64,000 nucleotides of DNA from Catonella massiliensis (GTDB taxonomy: Bacteria; Bacillota; Clostridia; Lachnospirales; Lachnospiraceae): contig NZ_JAEPRJ010000001.1 of NCBI RefSeq assembly GCF_016651435.1, positions 2,356,001 through 2,420,000 of the forward strand. The letters are read 5' to 3'. Both the position numbers and the translations under genes were made by a program. A model generated the notes under the pieces. The model was given only the letters and a program-made list of their open reading frames with translations, was not told where the DNA came from and made no database searches. Shown in pieces: positions 49,375 to 58,247 of this stretch (its first letter is position 1; the number at the start of each line of letters is the position of its first letter).

Positions 49375-51243
49375 ATGCAAATAACCCTTCAAACCCTTTC
49401 AACCACCCTTAACTACGCCAAAATCGAGCTTTCTTCCTATCTGGCAAGCCTGTCCATCCCTTCTTTAGAACTTGAAAAGATAGATATTAGCATTAAGACC
49501 GACAAAAATATTACCAAGGTGAAAGACGAGCTCTTAGATGATGCATTTAAGATAGATATAGCAAATGGAAAAGGTGAGATAATCGGCAATAATGATAGAA
49601 GTTCATTACTTGCCGTATACCACTTTTTATATAGAATCGGTTTTAGATTCCTCACCCCTGTTAAGGAAGATGAAATAATACCGGAGATTTCATCCTTGCA
49701 AAGGCTGACTTTATCTGAGAGCCACATTTACCCTTTTAGGCATCGGGGTATATGCATAGAAGGTGCTTCATCTCTTGAGAATATTTTAGCCACTGTAGAA
49801 TGGATGCCAAAGCTTGGATACAACTGCTTTTTCAGTCAGTTTAAACTCCCATTTACATTTATGGAACGCTGGTATAAGCACCAAAATAATCCCCATCTTA
49901 AGCCTGAAGAATTTAGTTTAGATACTGCTGCGGAGTACACCGAGAAGATATTTAAAGAAATAAAGAAAAGAGATATGCTCCTTCACACAGTAGGACATGG
50001 CTGGACAGCAAACGCAGCAGGCTTTCCAGCTCTCGGCTGGGATACACAGAGCACAGACGGTGAGGCAGATAGTAGTTTTTTTGCAATGATAAATGGCAAA
50101 ATAGAGCTGTTCCACGGAGTTCCAACCAATACAAACCTATGCTATTCCAATAAAAAGGTTATAGATAAGCTGGCTGACCTTGTATTAGATTATGCTATCA
50201 ACAATAGGGAGGCTGACTATGTGCATTTTTGGCTGGCTGATGCATTCAACAATATCTGCGAATGCGAAAACTGCGAGAACGAGAGCTTATCCGACCAGTA
50301 TGTAACCATTCTTAATAGGATTGATGAGAAGCTTAGTGAAAATGATTTGACGACTCATATAGTATTTTTGCTCTACCAAGAGCTTTTATGGCCTCCTATC
50401 AGAGAGAAACTAAGGAACCCTAACCGTTTCACCCTTATGTTTGCTCCTATTAGCAGAACCTTTGAGGAGAGCTACCCTGAGGATACCGAGAATAAAGCAA
50501 TCCCGGAATTTAAGAAGAATCATATCTCGCTTCCTGTCAATATAGAAGAGAACCTGAATTTCTTGTTTGCCTGGCAGAAGAAGTTTAACGAAGACAGTTT
50601 TGTTTATGACTATCCTCTTGGCAGGGCACATTACGGCGATTTTGGCTACTATCATATATCAAAAATCCTGTTTAACGATATTATGAAATTACCGGCTTTA
50701 GGGCTAAACGGATACATCAGCTGCCAGGAGCTTCGTTGTTTCTCTCCTAACAGCCTGCCTAACTATGTGATGGGATACGCTCTGTCAGGCTTATGCAATG
50801 ACTTTGAGACCTTTGTTACTGACTATTACAGAGGCTTTTATGGGGCATTTTATGAGGAAGCTATGGCCTACCTTAAGGAATTGTCCTCACTTAGCCATCC
50901 TGATTACTTTAATAACAAGGGAGACAGGGTATCAAAGCCTATAAATGCTGATTTTATATGCATTTTAGAGGTACTTAATGGCTTCCTCCCAACCTTAGAC
51001 AAGGTAAAATCATCTGGCGGTTTTACAGTACACTGGGAGCTGCTTGCATTTCACAACAGTTACCTAAACAGGCTTGTTAAGGCGCTTATTAAGCTTAGCA
51101 GCGGGGATTTTAACAGGGCAAAGGAACTTTTTACGGATTTCGCTACTTTTATACAGGAAAATGAATTGAAGTTTCAGCCATATCTTGATGTGTACAGGTT
51201 AATAGACATTTCAACGAATTATACCGGATTTAAGAGTATTTAA
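49375..51243 (+). CDS. DUF4838-like protein, putative glycoside hydrolase
   Basis: About 622 residues, cytosolic (no signal peptide). The start at 49375 has AAGGAG six bases upstream; the 30 preceding codons look like leader. Residues about 30-130 resemble the small alpha/beta domain preceding the barrel in GH20/GH67 enzymes (NGKGEIIGNNDRSSLLAVYHFL, GFRFLTPVKEDEIIP). The body (130-520) is a TIM-barrel-like DUF4838 region: FRHRGICIEGASS, EWMPKLGYNCFFSQFKLP, HTVGHGW, YVHFWLADAFNNICECENC with a CxxC pair. It may cleave an imported oligosaccharide; the substrate and catalytic residues are unproven. It stands alone, without sugar transporters. Confidence 0.7.
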   Translation: MQITLQTLSTTLNYAKIELSSYLASLSIPSLELEKIDISIKTDKNITKVKDELLDDAFKIDIANGKGEIIGNNDRSSLLAVYHFLYRIGFRFLTPVKEDEIIPEISSLQRLTLSESHIYPFRHRGICIEGASSLENILATVEWMPKLGYNCFFSQFKLPFTFMERWYKHQNNPHLKPEEFSLDTAAEYTEKIFKEIKKRDMLLHTVGHGWTANAAGFPALGWDTQSTDGEADSSFFAMINGKIELFHGVPTNTNLCYSNKKVIDKLADLVLDYAINNREADYVHFWLADAFNNICECENCENESLSDQYVTILNRIDEKLSENDLTTHIVFLLYQELLWPPIREKLRNPNRFTLMFAPISRTFEESYPEDTENKAIPEFKKNHISLPVNIEENLNFLFAWQKKFNEDSFVYDYPLGRAHYGDFGYYHISKILFNDIMKLPALGLNGYISCQELRCFSPNSLPNYVMGYALSGLCNDFETFVTDYYRGFYGAFYEEAMAYLKELSSLSHPDYFNNKGDRVSKPINADFICILEVLNGFLPTLDKVKSSGGFTVHWELLAFHNSYLNRLVKALIKLSSGDFNRAKELFTDFATFIQENELKFQPYLDVYRLIDISTNYTGFKSI

Positions 51244-51252
51244 AGCTAAAAC

Positions 51253-51283
51253 AAAGTGACTAAGACCTGTTCTTAGTCACTTT
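51253..51283. terminator. Bidirectional terminator between convergent genes
   Basis: Perfect 13-bp stem AAAGTGACTAAGA/TCTTAGTCACTTT (51253-51265, 51271-51283), 5-base loop, between the DUF4838 and DUF4230 gene ends. Confidence 0.85.
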
Positions 51284-51297
51284 ATTTCGATTTAAGC

Positions 51298-51960
51298 TTA
51301 TTTATCATAAGCAAAGGTAAATTCAATATCGTAGTCCTTAAATTCAGCTAGAAATACTTTTATTATGCTCTTAAAATTCTCATCAGCTCTGGTATATATA
51401 CCTTTTGCCTCCACTTCTTTAAGGCCTTCCTCTTCAATCTCGTTAATGAGCTTTCTATACTGCTCAAAGTTTATCGGATTGAATATACTGTTCTTTTCGC
51501 TGCTTTTTATGCTGTCCCATATCAGGTAATTGCTCATTACATTTCCCTTTGGAATCTTTACATGTATGGTTGAGTCGTTAACGCTTACCTCTATATCAGA
51601 CATGTTGTAGCCTATCTTTACCTTACCTGTACATTCAAGGGAAATGGTATTCTTTGTTCCCGGAATTTTTATATCATCAAAAATATACCTCGACTCATCA
51701 ACTGTCTTTTTAATGTTGTATTCGCCTGAATATGTGGACAATTCACCTATCTCGTATATCTTGGTTTCTACTTCTGCCTTGGTAACTATCCTTTTCTCCG
51801 TTGTTCCAAACAGCCTTTTCCCAGGGTTTGTCACAAGCTCAGCCTCCGGCCCGTGGAACATCTGATACAGGCTCCATGCGCCAAATATAGCTAAGGCAAT
51901 CACCACTACTGACAAAAGGTTAAGAAATATCTTAACAATCTTCTCGCCTATTTTGCTCAA
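51298..51960 (-). CDS. DUF4230 membrane-anchored protein
   Basis: 220 residues: one N-terminal transmembrane helix (IFLNLLSVVVIALAIFGAWSLY) and an extracytoplasmic DUF4230 domain (about 55-215; TKIYEIGELSTYSGEYNIK, VKIGYNMSDIEVSVNDSTIHVKIPKG, ADENFKSIIKVFLAEFKDYDIEF). Function unknown. Start is TTG 51958-51960 with AGGAGG six bases upstream; this ribosome site overlaps the stop of the 41-codon microprotein gene, implying coupled translation. Confidence 0.8.
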   Translation of the reverse strand: MSKIGEKIVKIFLNLLSVVVIALAIFGAWSLYQMFHGPEAELVTNPGKRLFGTTEKRIVTKAEVETKIYEIGELSTYSGEYNIKKTVDESRYIFDDIKIPGTKNTISLECTGKVKIGYNMSDIEVSVNDSTIHVKIPKGNVMSNYLIWDSIKSSEKNSIFNPINFEQYRKLINEIEEEGLKEVEAKGIYTRADENFKSIIKVFLAEFKDYDIEFTFAYDK

Positions 51961-51970
51961 GTTTCACCTC

Positions 51971-52096
51971 CTAAATCCATGCAGTGATTAAGAGAAAGAG
52001 GAAGAAAACTAAAATAACTAAGGCAATGCCCATTATTATTCCAGATAAAAATCCAATCTTCCCCTTAGTTTCCTTGTCATCATTTTTCTTAAACAT
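51971..52096 (-). CDS. 41-residue membrane microprotein upstream of DUF4230
   Basis: Starts MFKKNDDKETKGKIG and continues with one hydrophobic helix (FLSGIIMGIALVILVFFLFL, LITAW) to the stop at 51971. GGGAGAG lies six bases before the ATG, and the stop codon TAG is part of the AGGAGG of the DUF4230 gene. These points support a real, co-translated gene; it may be a partner of the DUF4230 protein. Confidence 0.7.
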   Translation of the reverse strand: MFKKNDDKETKGKIGFLSGIIMGIALVILVFFLFLLITAWI

Positions 52097-52222
52097 AGTT
52101 AACTCTCCCTTCTTTATTAGAAGCTTTCTCCTGCATATTATCAGCAAACCTCCTTATTTAATATTTCAGTTTTTATTCTTATCTTCCATACCAGTATAGC
52201 TTACACTACTTTTCCATTTTTG

Positions 52223-52255
52223 TCTAATGTAATTTTAATCTTTATATACTATAAT
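52223..52255 (+). promoter_or_regulatory. Regulator-type promoter of the two-component operon, shared 20-bp box
   Basis: Box TCTAATGTAATTTTAATCTT (52223-52242) begins 27 bases before the -10 TATAAT (52250-52255) and covers the -35 region. The same box with two changes is at 55678, at the same distance from a TATAAT. Confidence 0.7.
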
Positions 52256-52356
52256 GGTACAGGGGATGTTTTACTCACTGATTATAAAAGGTTACTTTAA
52301 CTTTGCTTCTCCAGTACTCAAAATATCCGTAAAATACCCATTTATAAGGAGGCTAT

Positions 52357-53034
52357 ATGCGCTTACTATACGCAGAAGACGAAGAAGACCTTAACAAAGT
52401 AGTTACAAAGAAGCTTACAGAAGAAGGCTTTAGCGTGGACAGCTGCTTCGATGGCAGGGAGGCAATTGACAATGTACAGTTTACCGAATACGATGCCGCC
52501 ATACTGGACATCATGATGCCTCATGCTGATGGCTTTGCCGTATTAAAAGAGCTTAGGAAGCTAAAGAAGAATACACCTGTGCTTTTCCTTACTGCAAGGG
52601 ATTCCATAGAGGATAGGGTGACAGGACTTGACAGCGGTGCCAATGACTACCTTGTAAAGCCTTTCTCATTTGAGGAATTACTTGCAAGAATAAGGGTGCT
52701 TACCCGTGAAAAGCACAATCTCACCGAGAACATACTTAGTATAGCGGACTTAAGCCTCAATCTGTCTTCTCATACGGTTACACGCGGTGGTACTGAGATA
52801 AGCCTCACAAGCAAGGAATATCAGCTTCTTGAGTACCTGCTCTACAATAAAGAAAAGGTGTTAAGCCGTGAAAAGATAGAGAATCATATATGGAACTATG
52901 ATTATGAGGGCGGCACCAATGTAATTGATGTGTATATAAGGTACCTCAGGAAGAAAATAGATGACGGCTTTCCTACCAAGCTCATACATACGGTACGTGG
53001 TGCAGGCTATGTCATCAGGGAGGAAAATAATTGA
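52357..53034 (+). CDS. OmpR/PhoB-family response regulator
   Basis: 225 residues. Receiver domain with acidic pocket EDEED, phospho-acceptor Asp51 (LDIMMP), Thr/Lys switch (LTARD, LVKPFS). C-terminal winged helix (GGTEISLTSKEYQLLEYLLYN, YIRYLRKKID, TVRGAGYVI). It should bind direct-repeat boxes upstream of its own operon and of the second PepSY gene. Its stop overlaps the TTG start of the histidine kinase (TTGA). Confidence 0.95.
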   Translation: MRLLYAEDEEDLNKVVTKKLTEEGFSVDSCFDGREAIDNVQFTEYDAAILDIMMPHADGFAVLKELRKLKKNTPVLFLTARDSIEDRVTGLDSGANDYLVKPFSFEELLARIRVLTREKHNLTENILSIADLSLNLSSHTVTRGGTEISLTSKEYQLLEYLLYNKEKVLSREKIENHIWNYDYEGGTNVIDVYIRYLRKKIDDGFPTKLIHTVRGAGYVIREENN

Positions 53035-54443
53035 AACTATCGATAAGACTTAGGATTATACTTTGGTTTCTGCTCTCTACATTTTTTATACTATCACTTA
53101 CAGCTACTCTCGTGTTCTTTATAAGTAACAGTGTAATGAGAAGAACTACCAAGAATTACTTCATAAGTGCTGTGGAAGAAAATACCGACAAACTGAAAAT
53201 GCTGTCTGAAGCCGAATATGAAACCGCAAGCGAGTTTGATGCTGACGATATTTTCATCCACTATAAAACAGGCTACCTACAGATAGATGACGACTTCCTT
53301 ATGACACTTAATTCTATGGAATTTGGGCTATATACTGCTGATGGGAGCCTTCTCTACGGGAAAAACTCGGTAATGAGGGAAATAATAGACCTGCCTCTCA
53401 AAGACTCCCACATCATTTCATATAGTACAGCAAACGGAAGTTACCTGATATATGATAGAAGACTGGCAAGCGAGGGCTTTCCTGAGCTTTGGATAAGGGG
53501 AATTGCTCCGCTAAAGGATACCTCAGCCCAGCTTTTTGACATAGCCATCTACCTGGCAGCCTTCCTCCCATTTCTCATCATCATTATTCTTTTGTGTGGT
53601 TATCTTGCCGCCAGAGGAATAGTGAAGCCGATAAAGAAAATAGAGAAGACGACCACAAGCATCACTGATGGGGATAACCTTTCACTTAGAATACCTGATA
53701 CCGGCAGCAATGACGAGCTTTCCGCCCTTTCTTCCAATTTCAACAAGATGTTAGACAGGCTCGAGACTTCCTTTGAAATGGAAAAGCGCTTTGCTTCAGA
53801 TGCTTCACACGAGCTTCGTACACCGGTTTCAGTAATTCTTGCACAGACAGAATTCTCCCTCGAGAAAGAAAGGGAGCCTGCAGACTACATCGAGTCTCTT
53901 GAAGTGATTAAGAGACAGGGAAGACGAATGCACCAGCTGATTGGCAATATGCTTTCATATACCAGACTCGAGCAGAGGATAGATAATTATCCATTTGAAA
54001 GCCTAAACTTCTCCCGCCTTGTGAGTGACCTTTGCAGCGATATGATGCCGCTTATGGTTAATGATATAACTATTGAATATGATGTCGAACCGGATATCAT
54101 GCTAAACGGCAATCCGGAACTTCTTGCCAGGATGCTGCAGAACCTCCTTGAAAATGCCTACAAGTACGGCAAACAGGGTGGCACTACAAAGGTAACGCTT
54201 AAGAAAGACAAGAACCATGTTAACCTTCTGGTAGAGGATAACGGTATCGGAATAAACAAGGAGCAGCTAAACCTTATATTTGACAGATTCTTTAGGGCGA
54301 GCAATAAGTCAGGAATAACAGGTTCCGGGCTGGGGCTATCCATAGTGAAGAAAATTGTTGATATGCATAAGGGAGTGATTGAAGTAACAAGTGAAGAGGG
54401 AAGCGGAACCACATTTACCATTTCCTTTGACCTTAAAAATTAG
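53031..54443 (+). CDS. Sensor histidine kinase
   Basis: 470 residues. TM1 (about 9-32), extracytoplasmic sensor domain of about 140 residues, TM2 (about 172-195), HAMP, dimerisation helix with phospho-acceptor His260 in FASDASHELRTPVSV, and an ATPase domain with N-box NLLENAYKYG, G1 DNGIGI, F-box FFRAS, G2 GSGLGLSIV. TTG start at 53031 overlaps the regulator stop. The stimulus is unknown; PepSY-domain partners encoded next may modulate sensing. Confidence 0.95.
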   Translation: MKLSIRLRIILWFLLSTFFILSLTATLVFFISNSVMRRTTKNYFISAVEENTDKLKMLSEAEYETASEFDADDIFIHYKTGYLQIDDDFLMTLNSMEFGLYTADGSLLYGKNSVMREIIDLPLKDSHIISYSTANGSYLIYDRRLASEGFPELWIRGIAPLKDTSAQLFDIAIYLAAFLPFLIIIILLCGYLAARGIVKPIKKIEKTTTSITDGDNLSLRIPDTGSNDELSALSSNFNKMLDRLETSFEMEKRFASDASHELRTPVSVILAQTEFSLEKEREPADYIESLEVIKRQGRRMHQLIGNMLSYTRLEQRIDNYPFESLNFSRLVSDLCSDMMPLMVNDITIEYDVEPDIMLNGNPELLARMLQNLLENAYKYGKQGGTTKVTLKKDKNHVNLLVEDNGIGINKEQLNLIFDRFFRASNKSGITGSGLGLSIVKKIVDMHKGVIEVTSEEGSGTTFTISFDLKN

Positions 54444-54458
54444 AAGAAGGGAGAGCCT

Positions 54459-55577
54459 ATGGCTAATCTAATAAAGAATAAATACATTCTAACCATTGCA
54501 ACGGTATTAATCTTTGGGCTTACCATAGCACTTGGCAGCCTTTATGCCAAGGATAGAATTGAGAGAAATGATATACTTACTGAGTCTGATGCGGTTAAGT
54601 TTGCTTATGTTGATGCGGGGATTTCCCCTAAAAGTGCGCCTTCTTATGAAGCAAAGCTTCTAAAGGAAGATGGGATATATGTGTATAAAGTAGTCATATC
54701 CTCTGATGATACAAAATATAAATATACCATAGCTGCAAACAACGGAGAAGTTATTAGCAGCGAGTCAGCGAGGATTGCTAAAAATAAGAAGACCAATACT
54801 TCTTCGAGTGATACTACTAGTGTAGAAGAAAATGCCGCTAATAATAGCTCTAATAAAGCTAACACTTTAGAAAAAACCGGCAAAAATGTCATTTCTAACG
54901 CTAAATCAAAAGATAAACCTAATAATAAAGCAACTGATAATCAAACCACGGGAAGTACGGCTGTAAATGATGTGGCTGAGAATGACAAGCCCGCAAAAGG
55001 TAAATCAGATGTTAAGAATGTAGCAGATAATACAAATGCAAACAATAATATGGATGATAAAAAGCCCGATAAAAAGAACTCCAATGACAATATAGATGGT
55101 AAAAAGGCTTCAGGTAAAAAAGCTTCAGGTAAAAAGAAAAGGAAGAAAAATGTGGTGGACAATAATAGACACCATATAAGTACGGATAATGAAACTAATA
55201 ATACATCCACGGGCAAAACCTCTACTGTAAGCGAGGTGGCAGCTTCCAGGCATTATATAAGCATGGACATGGCAAAATCCATAACCCTAAAAGATGCGGG
55301 ATTTAGGCCTTCGTTTGTTACATTTGAAAAAGCCCTGCTAAAGAAAGATGATGGAAAGGTTATGTATGAAATTGAGTTTTTTACTTCTGCATACGAGTAC
55401 GAATATGAAGTAGATGCTTACACCGGAGCCATTCTTTCTAAGGACGTAGACCCCCTTTCTCCTTCTGATAAGGCTGAAAAGGTTAAAGAAAACAGCTCTA
55501 ACACCCCTAAAAATGCTGATTTAGAGGATTATGAGAAAAAGCACGACAAAGGCGATGACGACGATGATGATGATTAA
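54459..55577 (+). CDS. Membrane-anchored protein with two PepSY domains, charged linker and poly-Asp tail
   Basis: 372 residues. N-terminal helix (YILTIATVLIFGLTIALGSLYA), PepSY-like domain 1 (about 40-110; DAGISPKSAPSYEAKLLKED, YKYTIAANNGEVISSE), a long Asn/Lys/Ser/Thr-rich low-complexity linker (about 115-255) with KKASGKKASGKKKRKK, PepSY domain 2 (about 268-330; MDMAKSITLKDAGFRP, EYEYEVDAYTGAILSKD), and a C-terminal run of seven Asp. It lies 15 bases after the kinase gene, so is co-transcribed. PepSY domains often inhibit or chaperone proteases or modulate kinases; the Asp run could bind Ca2+ (inference). Confidence 0.82.
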   Translation: MANLIKNKYILTIATVLIFGLTIALGSLYAKDRIERNDILTESDAVKFAYVDAGISPKSAPSYEAKLLKEDGIYVYKVVISSDDTKYKYTIAANNGEVISSESARIAKNKKTNTSSSDTTSVEENAANNSSNKANTLEKTGKNVISNAKSKDKPNNKATDNQTTGSTAVNDVAENDKPAKGKSDVKNVADNTNANNNMDDKKPDKKNSNDNIDGKKASGKKASGKKKRKKNVVDNNRHHISTDNETNNTSTGKTSTVSEVAASRHYISMDMAKSITLKDAGFRPSFVTFEKALLKKDDGKVMYEIEFFTSAYEYEYEVDAYTGAILSKDVDPLSPSDKAEKVKENSSNTPKNADLEDYEKKHDKGDDDDDDD

Positions 55578-55607
55578 TAATACCTCTAAGTACTGATATT
55601 TCCTAAC

Positions 55608-55668
55608 ATCTTGTGAATACCGTAATAAGATCCTAAGGTCTGATTTTGGTCTTTCACAAGATTTTTTT
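55608..55668 (+). terminator. Terminator of the two-component/PepSY operon
   Basis: 10-bp stem ATCTTGTGAA/TTCACAAGAT (55608-55617, 55653-55662) followed by seven T; the 35-base loop may form its own small stem. Confidence 0.8.
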
Positions 55669-55677
55669 AAATAATTC

Positions 55678-55710
55678 TCTAATCTAATTTTAATTTTCAT
55701 CCTTTATAAT
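55678..55710 (+). promoter_or_regulatory. Promoter of the second PepSY gene with the shared 20-bp box
   Basis: Box TCTAATCTAATTTTAATTTT (55678-55697), -10 TATAAT (55705-55710). Two differences from the box at 52223 and identical 27-base offset to the -10. Confidence 0.75.
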
Positions 55711-55755
55711 ACAAAGCATAAGGTAAAACAAACCAAACACAAAGGAGAAAAAACT

Positions 55756-56316
55756 ATGAAGAATTCAAAGAAGTTAATCGCTACACTCGCACTTTTTGGT
55801 CTTGTATTTACAAGCGGTGCTACCACCTCAGTTTCAGCAGCAGGCAGACTTATCTCAAGAGAAAGTGCTAAGAACGCTGCACTTACAGCAGCAGGAGTAT
55901 CACTTAATCAGGCAACAGCTATTGAGATTGAGTACGATGCAGATGATGATGACTTCGGTCAGGTATACGAGGTAAAGTTCAAGGCAAACGGTTACAAGTA
56001 TTCTTATGATATCGATGCCAACAACGGCAGCGTACTTAAGAGTAAAAGAAAGTTACTTAAGATTAAGAAGCCGGTTAAGAACTATGCACAGTACATCACC
56101 GCACAGTCAGCTAAGCAGATTGCACTTAACCACGCAGGCTTAAATGCTGGCAGAGTTACATTTACAAAGGCAAAGCTTACCACAGATGACGGTATTAAGG
56201 TTTATGATATAGAGTTCCGTACAGCAACTACCGAGTACGAGTATGAAATAAATGCCAAAACAGGCAAGGTAGTTGAGTTCTCAGTTGAGCCAATCGACTA
56301 CGATGATGAAGACTAA
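55756..56316 (+). CDS. Secreted PepSY-domain protein (two domains)
   Basis: 186 residues. Signal peptide (KKLIATLALFGLVFTSGATTSVSAAG) then two PepSY repeats (about 33-97: SRESAKNAALTAAGVSL, YKYSYDIDANNGSVLKSK; about 112-175: TAQSAKQIALNHAGLNA, YEYEINAKTGKVVEFSV) and an acidic tail (IDYDDED). AAAGGAG precedes the ATG. Codon use is markedly biased and the ribosome site strong, suggesting high expression. Both repeats resemble domain 2 of the upstream membrane-bound PepSY protein. Its stop overlaps the stop of the convergent gene (CTAA). Confidence 0.88.
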   Translation: MKNSKKLIATLALFGLVFTSGATTSVSAAGRLISRESAKNAALTAAGVSLNQATAIEIEYDADDDDFGQVYEVKFKANGYKYSYDIDANNGSVLKSKRKLLKIKKPVKNYAQYITAQSAKQIALNHAGLNAGRVTFTKAKLTTDDGIKVYDIEFRTATTEYEYEINAKTGKVVEFSVEPIDYDDED

Positions 56317-57365
56317 TTGTTAACCCTCTTCCTTTTTATCATATATCCAATAACAGTGGTAATAAGGCTGATAAAGATACAGATATAGAAGCTCATTCCC
56401 CTGCTTAAAAGCTCGGTGTGAACAGCAACCGGCTCAGACATGAACTGGGAAAAGCCCTGTATCATAAGATAGTCAACTACACCCTGCGCTCCCGGAATGG
56501 GAGCGCAATTTGATCCTACGAAGGCAAAAGCCTGTGAGAACCAGATATCTCCCATGTGTCCGAACTTGCCACCTAGTCCAAGGTAGACAAAAACAGTTAT
56601 TGATATCTGAGTAACACGCTGTGCTAAGTTAATAAGAAATGCCACAAACAGCATTTTCCCCTTGCCTAGAGCAAGGTCGGATACAGTGCTGTATTTTTTA
56701 ACTGTCTCTTCCCATTTTACCCTTTTCTTCTCAGGTTTTCTGATTATCTTAAGCTTTCCCAGGATACTTATTCCCCAAAGCCCAAGTTTATCCATCCACT
56801 TTGGCTCTTTGAGCAACATAAAAAAGAAGAGAGTCAGAGAAGTCATAATGACAAAACCAATAACTATAAGCACCTTGCCAAAGTCATTAAAGCTGTTAAA
56901 AATATCAGGTCTTACAACGAAGCTAAGTACTGCAACGAAATCAATTGCAAAGCTGTACATAAGCAGGTTAAGCACAAGACACATGGTGGCCTTTGAAAAT
57001 GAGACTCCGTCTTTGCGCATAAAGTAAAAGCTTGCAGGCTGTCCACCTGAGGCAGATGGTGTAATTGCAGAGAAATATATATCTGCCGCAGAGTACAAAA
57101 ACGCCTGACGGTGGTTCACATCTACAGAGATATGCTTAAGTATGTATTTGATAGCCACACCTTCAAGGTAGATATAGAGAATGACGGAAACCATGGCCAA
57201 AGCCATAAAACCCTTTTTCCCATGTCTAATCATAATCCAGGCATCATTTATGGAAAATCCCTTTGCCTGGCTAGTTATTGCAGTAATTGTGAGTACGGCT
57301 ATCACTATGGTGACAAGCGACCACATTATATTCTTGAGTACGTCTTTATTACCTTTTTGTTCCAT
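56313..57365 (-). CDS. Flippase-like membrane protein (UPF0104 / LPG-synthase TM family)
   Basis: 350 residues with about eight transmembrane helices. Family motif SAITPSASGGQPASFYFMRKDGV (here split: SAITPSASGG, QPASFYFMRK) is intact. This is the membrane half of MprF-like proteins without the aminoacyltransferase domain; such stand-alone proteins are thought to move lipids across the membrane. AAGGAG lies 11 bases before the ATG. Convergent with the secreted PepSY gene. Confidence 0.85.
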   Translation of the reverse strand: MEQKGNKDVLKNIMWSLVTIVIAVLTITAITSQAKGFSINDAWIMIRHGKKGFMALAMVSVILYIYLEGVAIKYILKHISVDVNHRQAFLYSAADIYFSAITPSASGGQPASFYFMRKDGVSFSKATMCLVLNLLMYSFAIDFVAVLSFVVRPDIFNSFNDFGKVLIVIGFVIMTSLTLFFFMLLKEPKWMDKLGLWGISILGKLKIIRKPEKKRVKWEETVKKYSTVSDLALGKGKMLFVAFLINLAQRVTQISITVFVYLGLGGKFGHMGDIWFSQAFAFVGSNCAPIPGAQGVVDYLMIQGFSQFMSEPVAVHTELLSRGMSFYICIFISLITTVIGYMIKRKRVNN

Positions 57366-57453
57366 CTATAAAAGTTCTCCTTAGAGTTTATCTCTAAAGT
57401 ATAGCATAAATTTGGTTTTTAATTCTTACGATTATCTTAAGTTTTGGTGTAAA

Positions 57454-57693
57454 TCAGGATATATCCTCATTGCTTATCTCTTCCTTATACACATCTGCAA
57501 TATATGACGGACCATTACACCAAAGTTTTGAATCGCTATCATACAATGCCCTTCCAGTCTTTGACAATAGAAAATCAAGCAATATTTCTTTAGGGTCACG
57601 GCCCGTATCTTCAGAGATTTCTTCTACAACCATAGTAATAAGTAAATCAATTGTATACTCCTGTCTATCTCTACTAATCATCGTTTCAGACAT
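57454..57693 (-). CDS. 79-residue protein, partner family of the DUF3791/DUF3990 module
   Basis: Small acidic, helical protein. Conserved with the gene at 63724-63963: both have 79 residues, a similar helix in the first half and a closing (S/E)KLW-x2-GP-x3-Y-x2-Y-x-(E/D)E pattern. Its start overlaps the end of the DUF3990 gene by 16 bases. I do not recognise a named domain with certainty. Third gene of the module. Confidence 0.7.
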   Translation of the reverse strand: MSETMISRDRQEYTIDLLITMVVEEISEDTGRDPKEILLDFLLSKTGRALYDSDSKLWCNGPSYIADVYKEEISNEDIS

Positions 57694-58247
57694 ATTTTCT
57701 CACTTCCTATATGTTTTATGCACTTCAATGCATTATCAGTTTTAAAACAATATTGGTTCTTAAGTTTATTTGGTAGTAATTGTTTGATACAAAATTCATC
57801 AGCTTCATTACTGCCAATCTCTCCAAAAACTCCTGCGATGTATGCAGTTAATACTGCATTTGTGGCATCATCTGCAATCTTCCCAATAATAACATCATAC
57901 TTATCCATTTCTTTTTCAATTCCAACAAAAGAGTTTTTCTTTCTATGTGCTGCTACACAATGCAACCAACTTTTGTCTGCCTCTTTGAAAATATTAACTT
58001 TTATATCATTAACTATTCTTACTTCAAAAGTCGAAATATAACCAAAGTTTTGCTCTTTTAATATTCTCCCTTCAGCTATTGCCTTGATTATGGATATATT
58101 TAGGAAACTTTCTGCCTGTTCTTTAGATGATGTGAGGTAAAATCCCTGACCAAAGTCCTTGTTTTTGGCACATTTAGTTATATCAGGCTCTTTTACTTCG
58201 CAATAACTACCATGATACAAAAGTAATCCATCTGATAAATCAAGCAT
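57678..58247 (-). CDS. DUF3990 protein, putative ADP-ribosyltransferase-like toxin
   Basis: 189 residues. LLYHGSYCEVKEPDI and KDFGQGFYLTSSKEQAESF match DUF3990, whose H/Y pattern (YHGS, DFGxGFYLT) resembles the NAD+-binding segments of ADP-ribosyltransferases. Cytosolic. It overlaps the upstream DUF3791 gene by 8 bases and the next by 16, so all three are made from one message. By analogy with neighbouring-antitoxin arrangements it may be a toxin held by DUF3791; that is inference. Confidence 0.78.
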   Translation of the reverse strand: MLDLSDGLLLYHGSYCEVKEPDITKCAKNKDFGQGFYLTSSKEQAESFLNISIIKAIAEGRILKEQNFGYISTFEVRIVNDIKVNIFKEADKSWLHCVAAHRKKNSFVGIEKEMDKYDVIIGKIADDATNAVLTAYIAGVFGEIGSNEADEFCIKQLLPNKLKNQYCFKTDNALKCIKHIGSEKICLKR

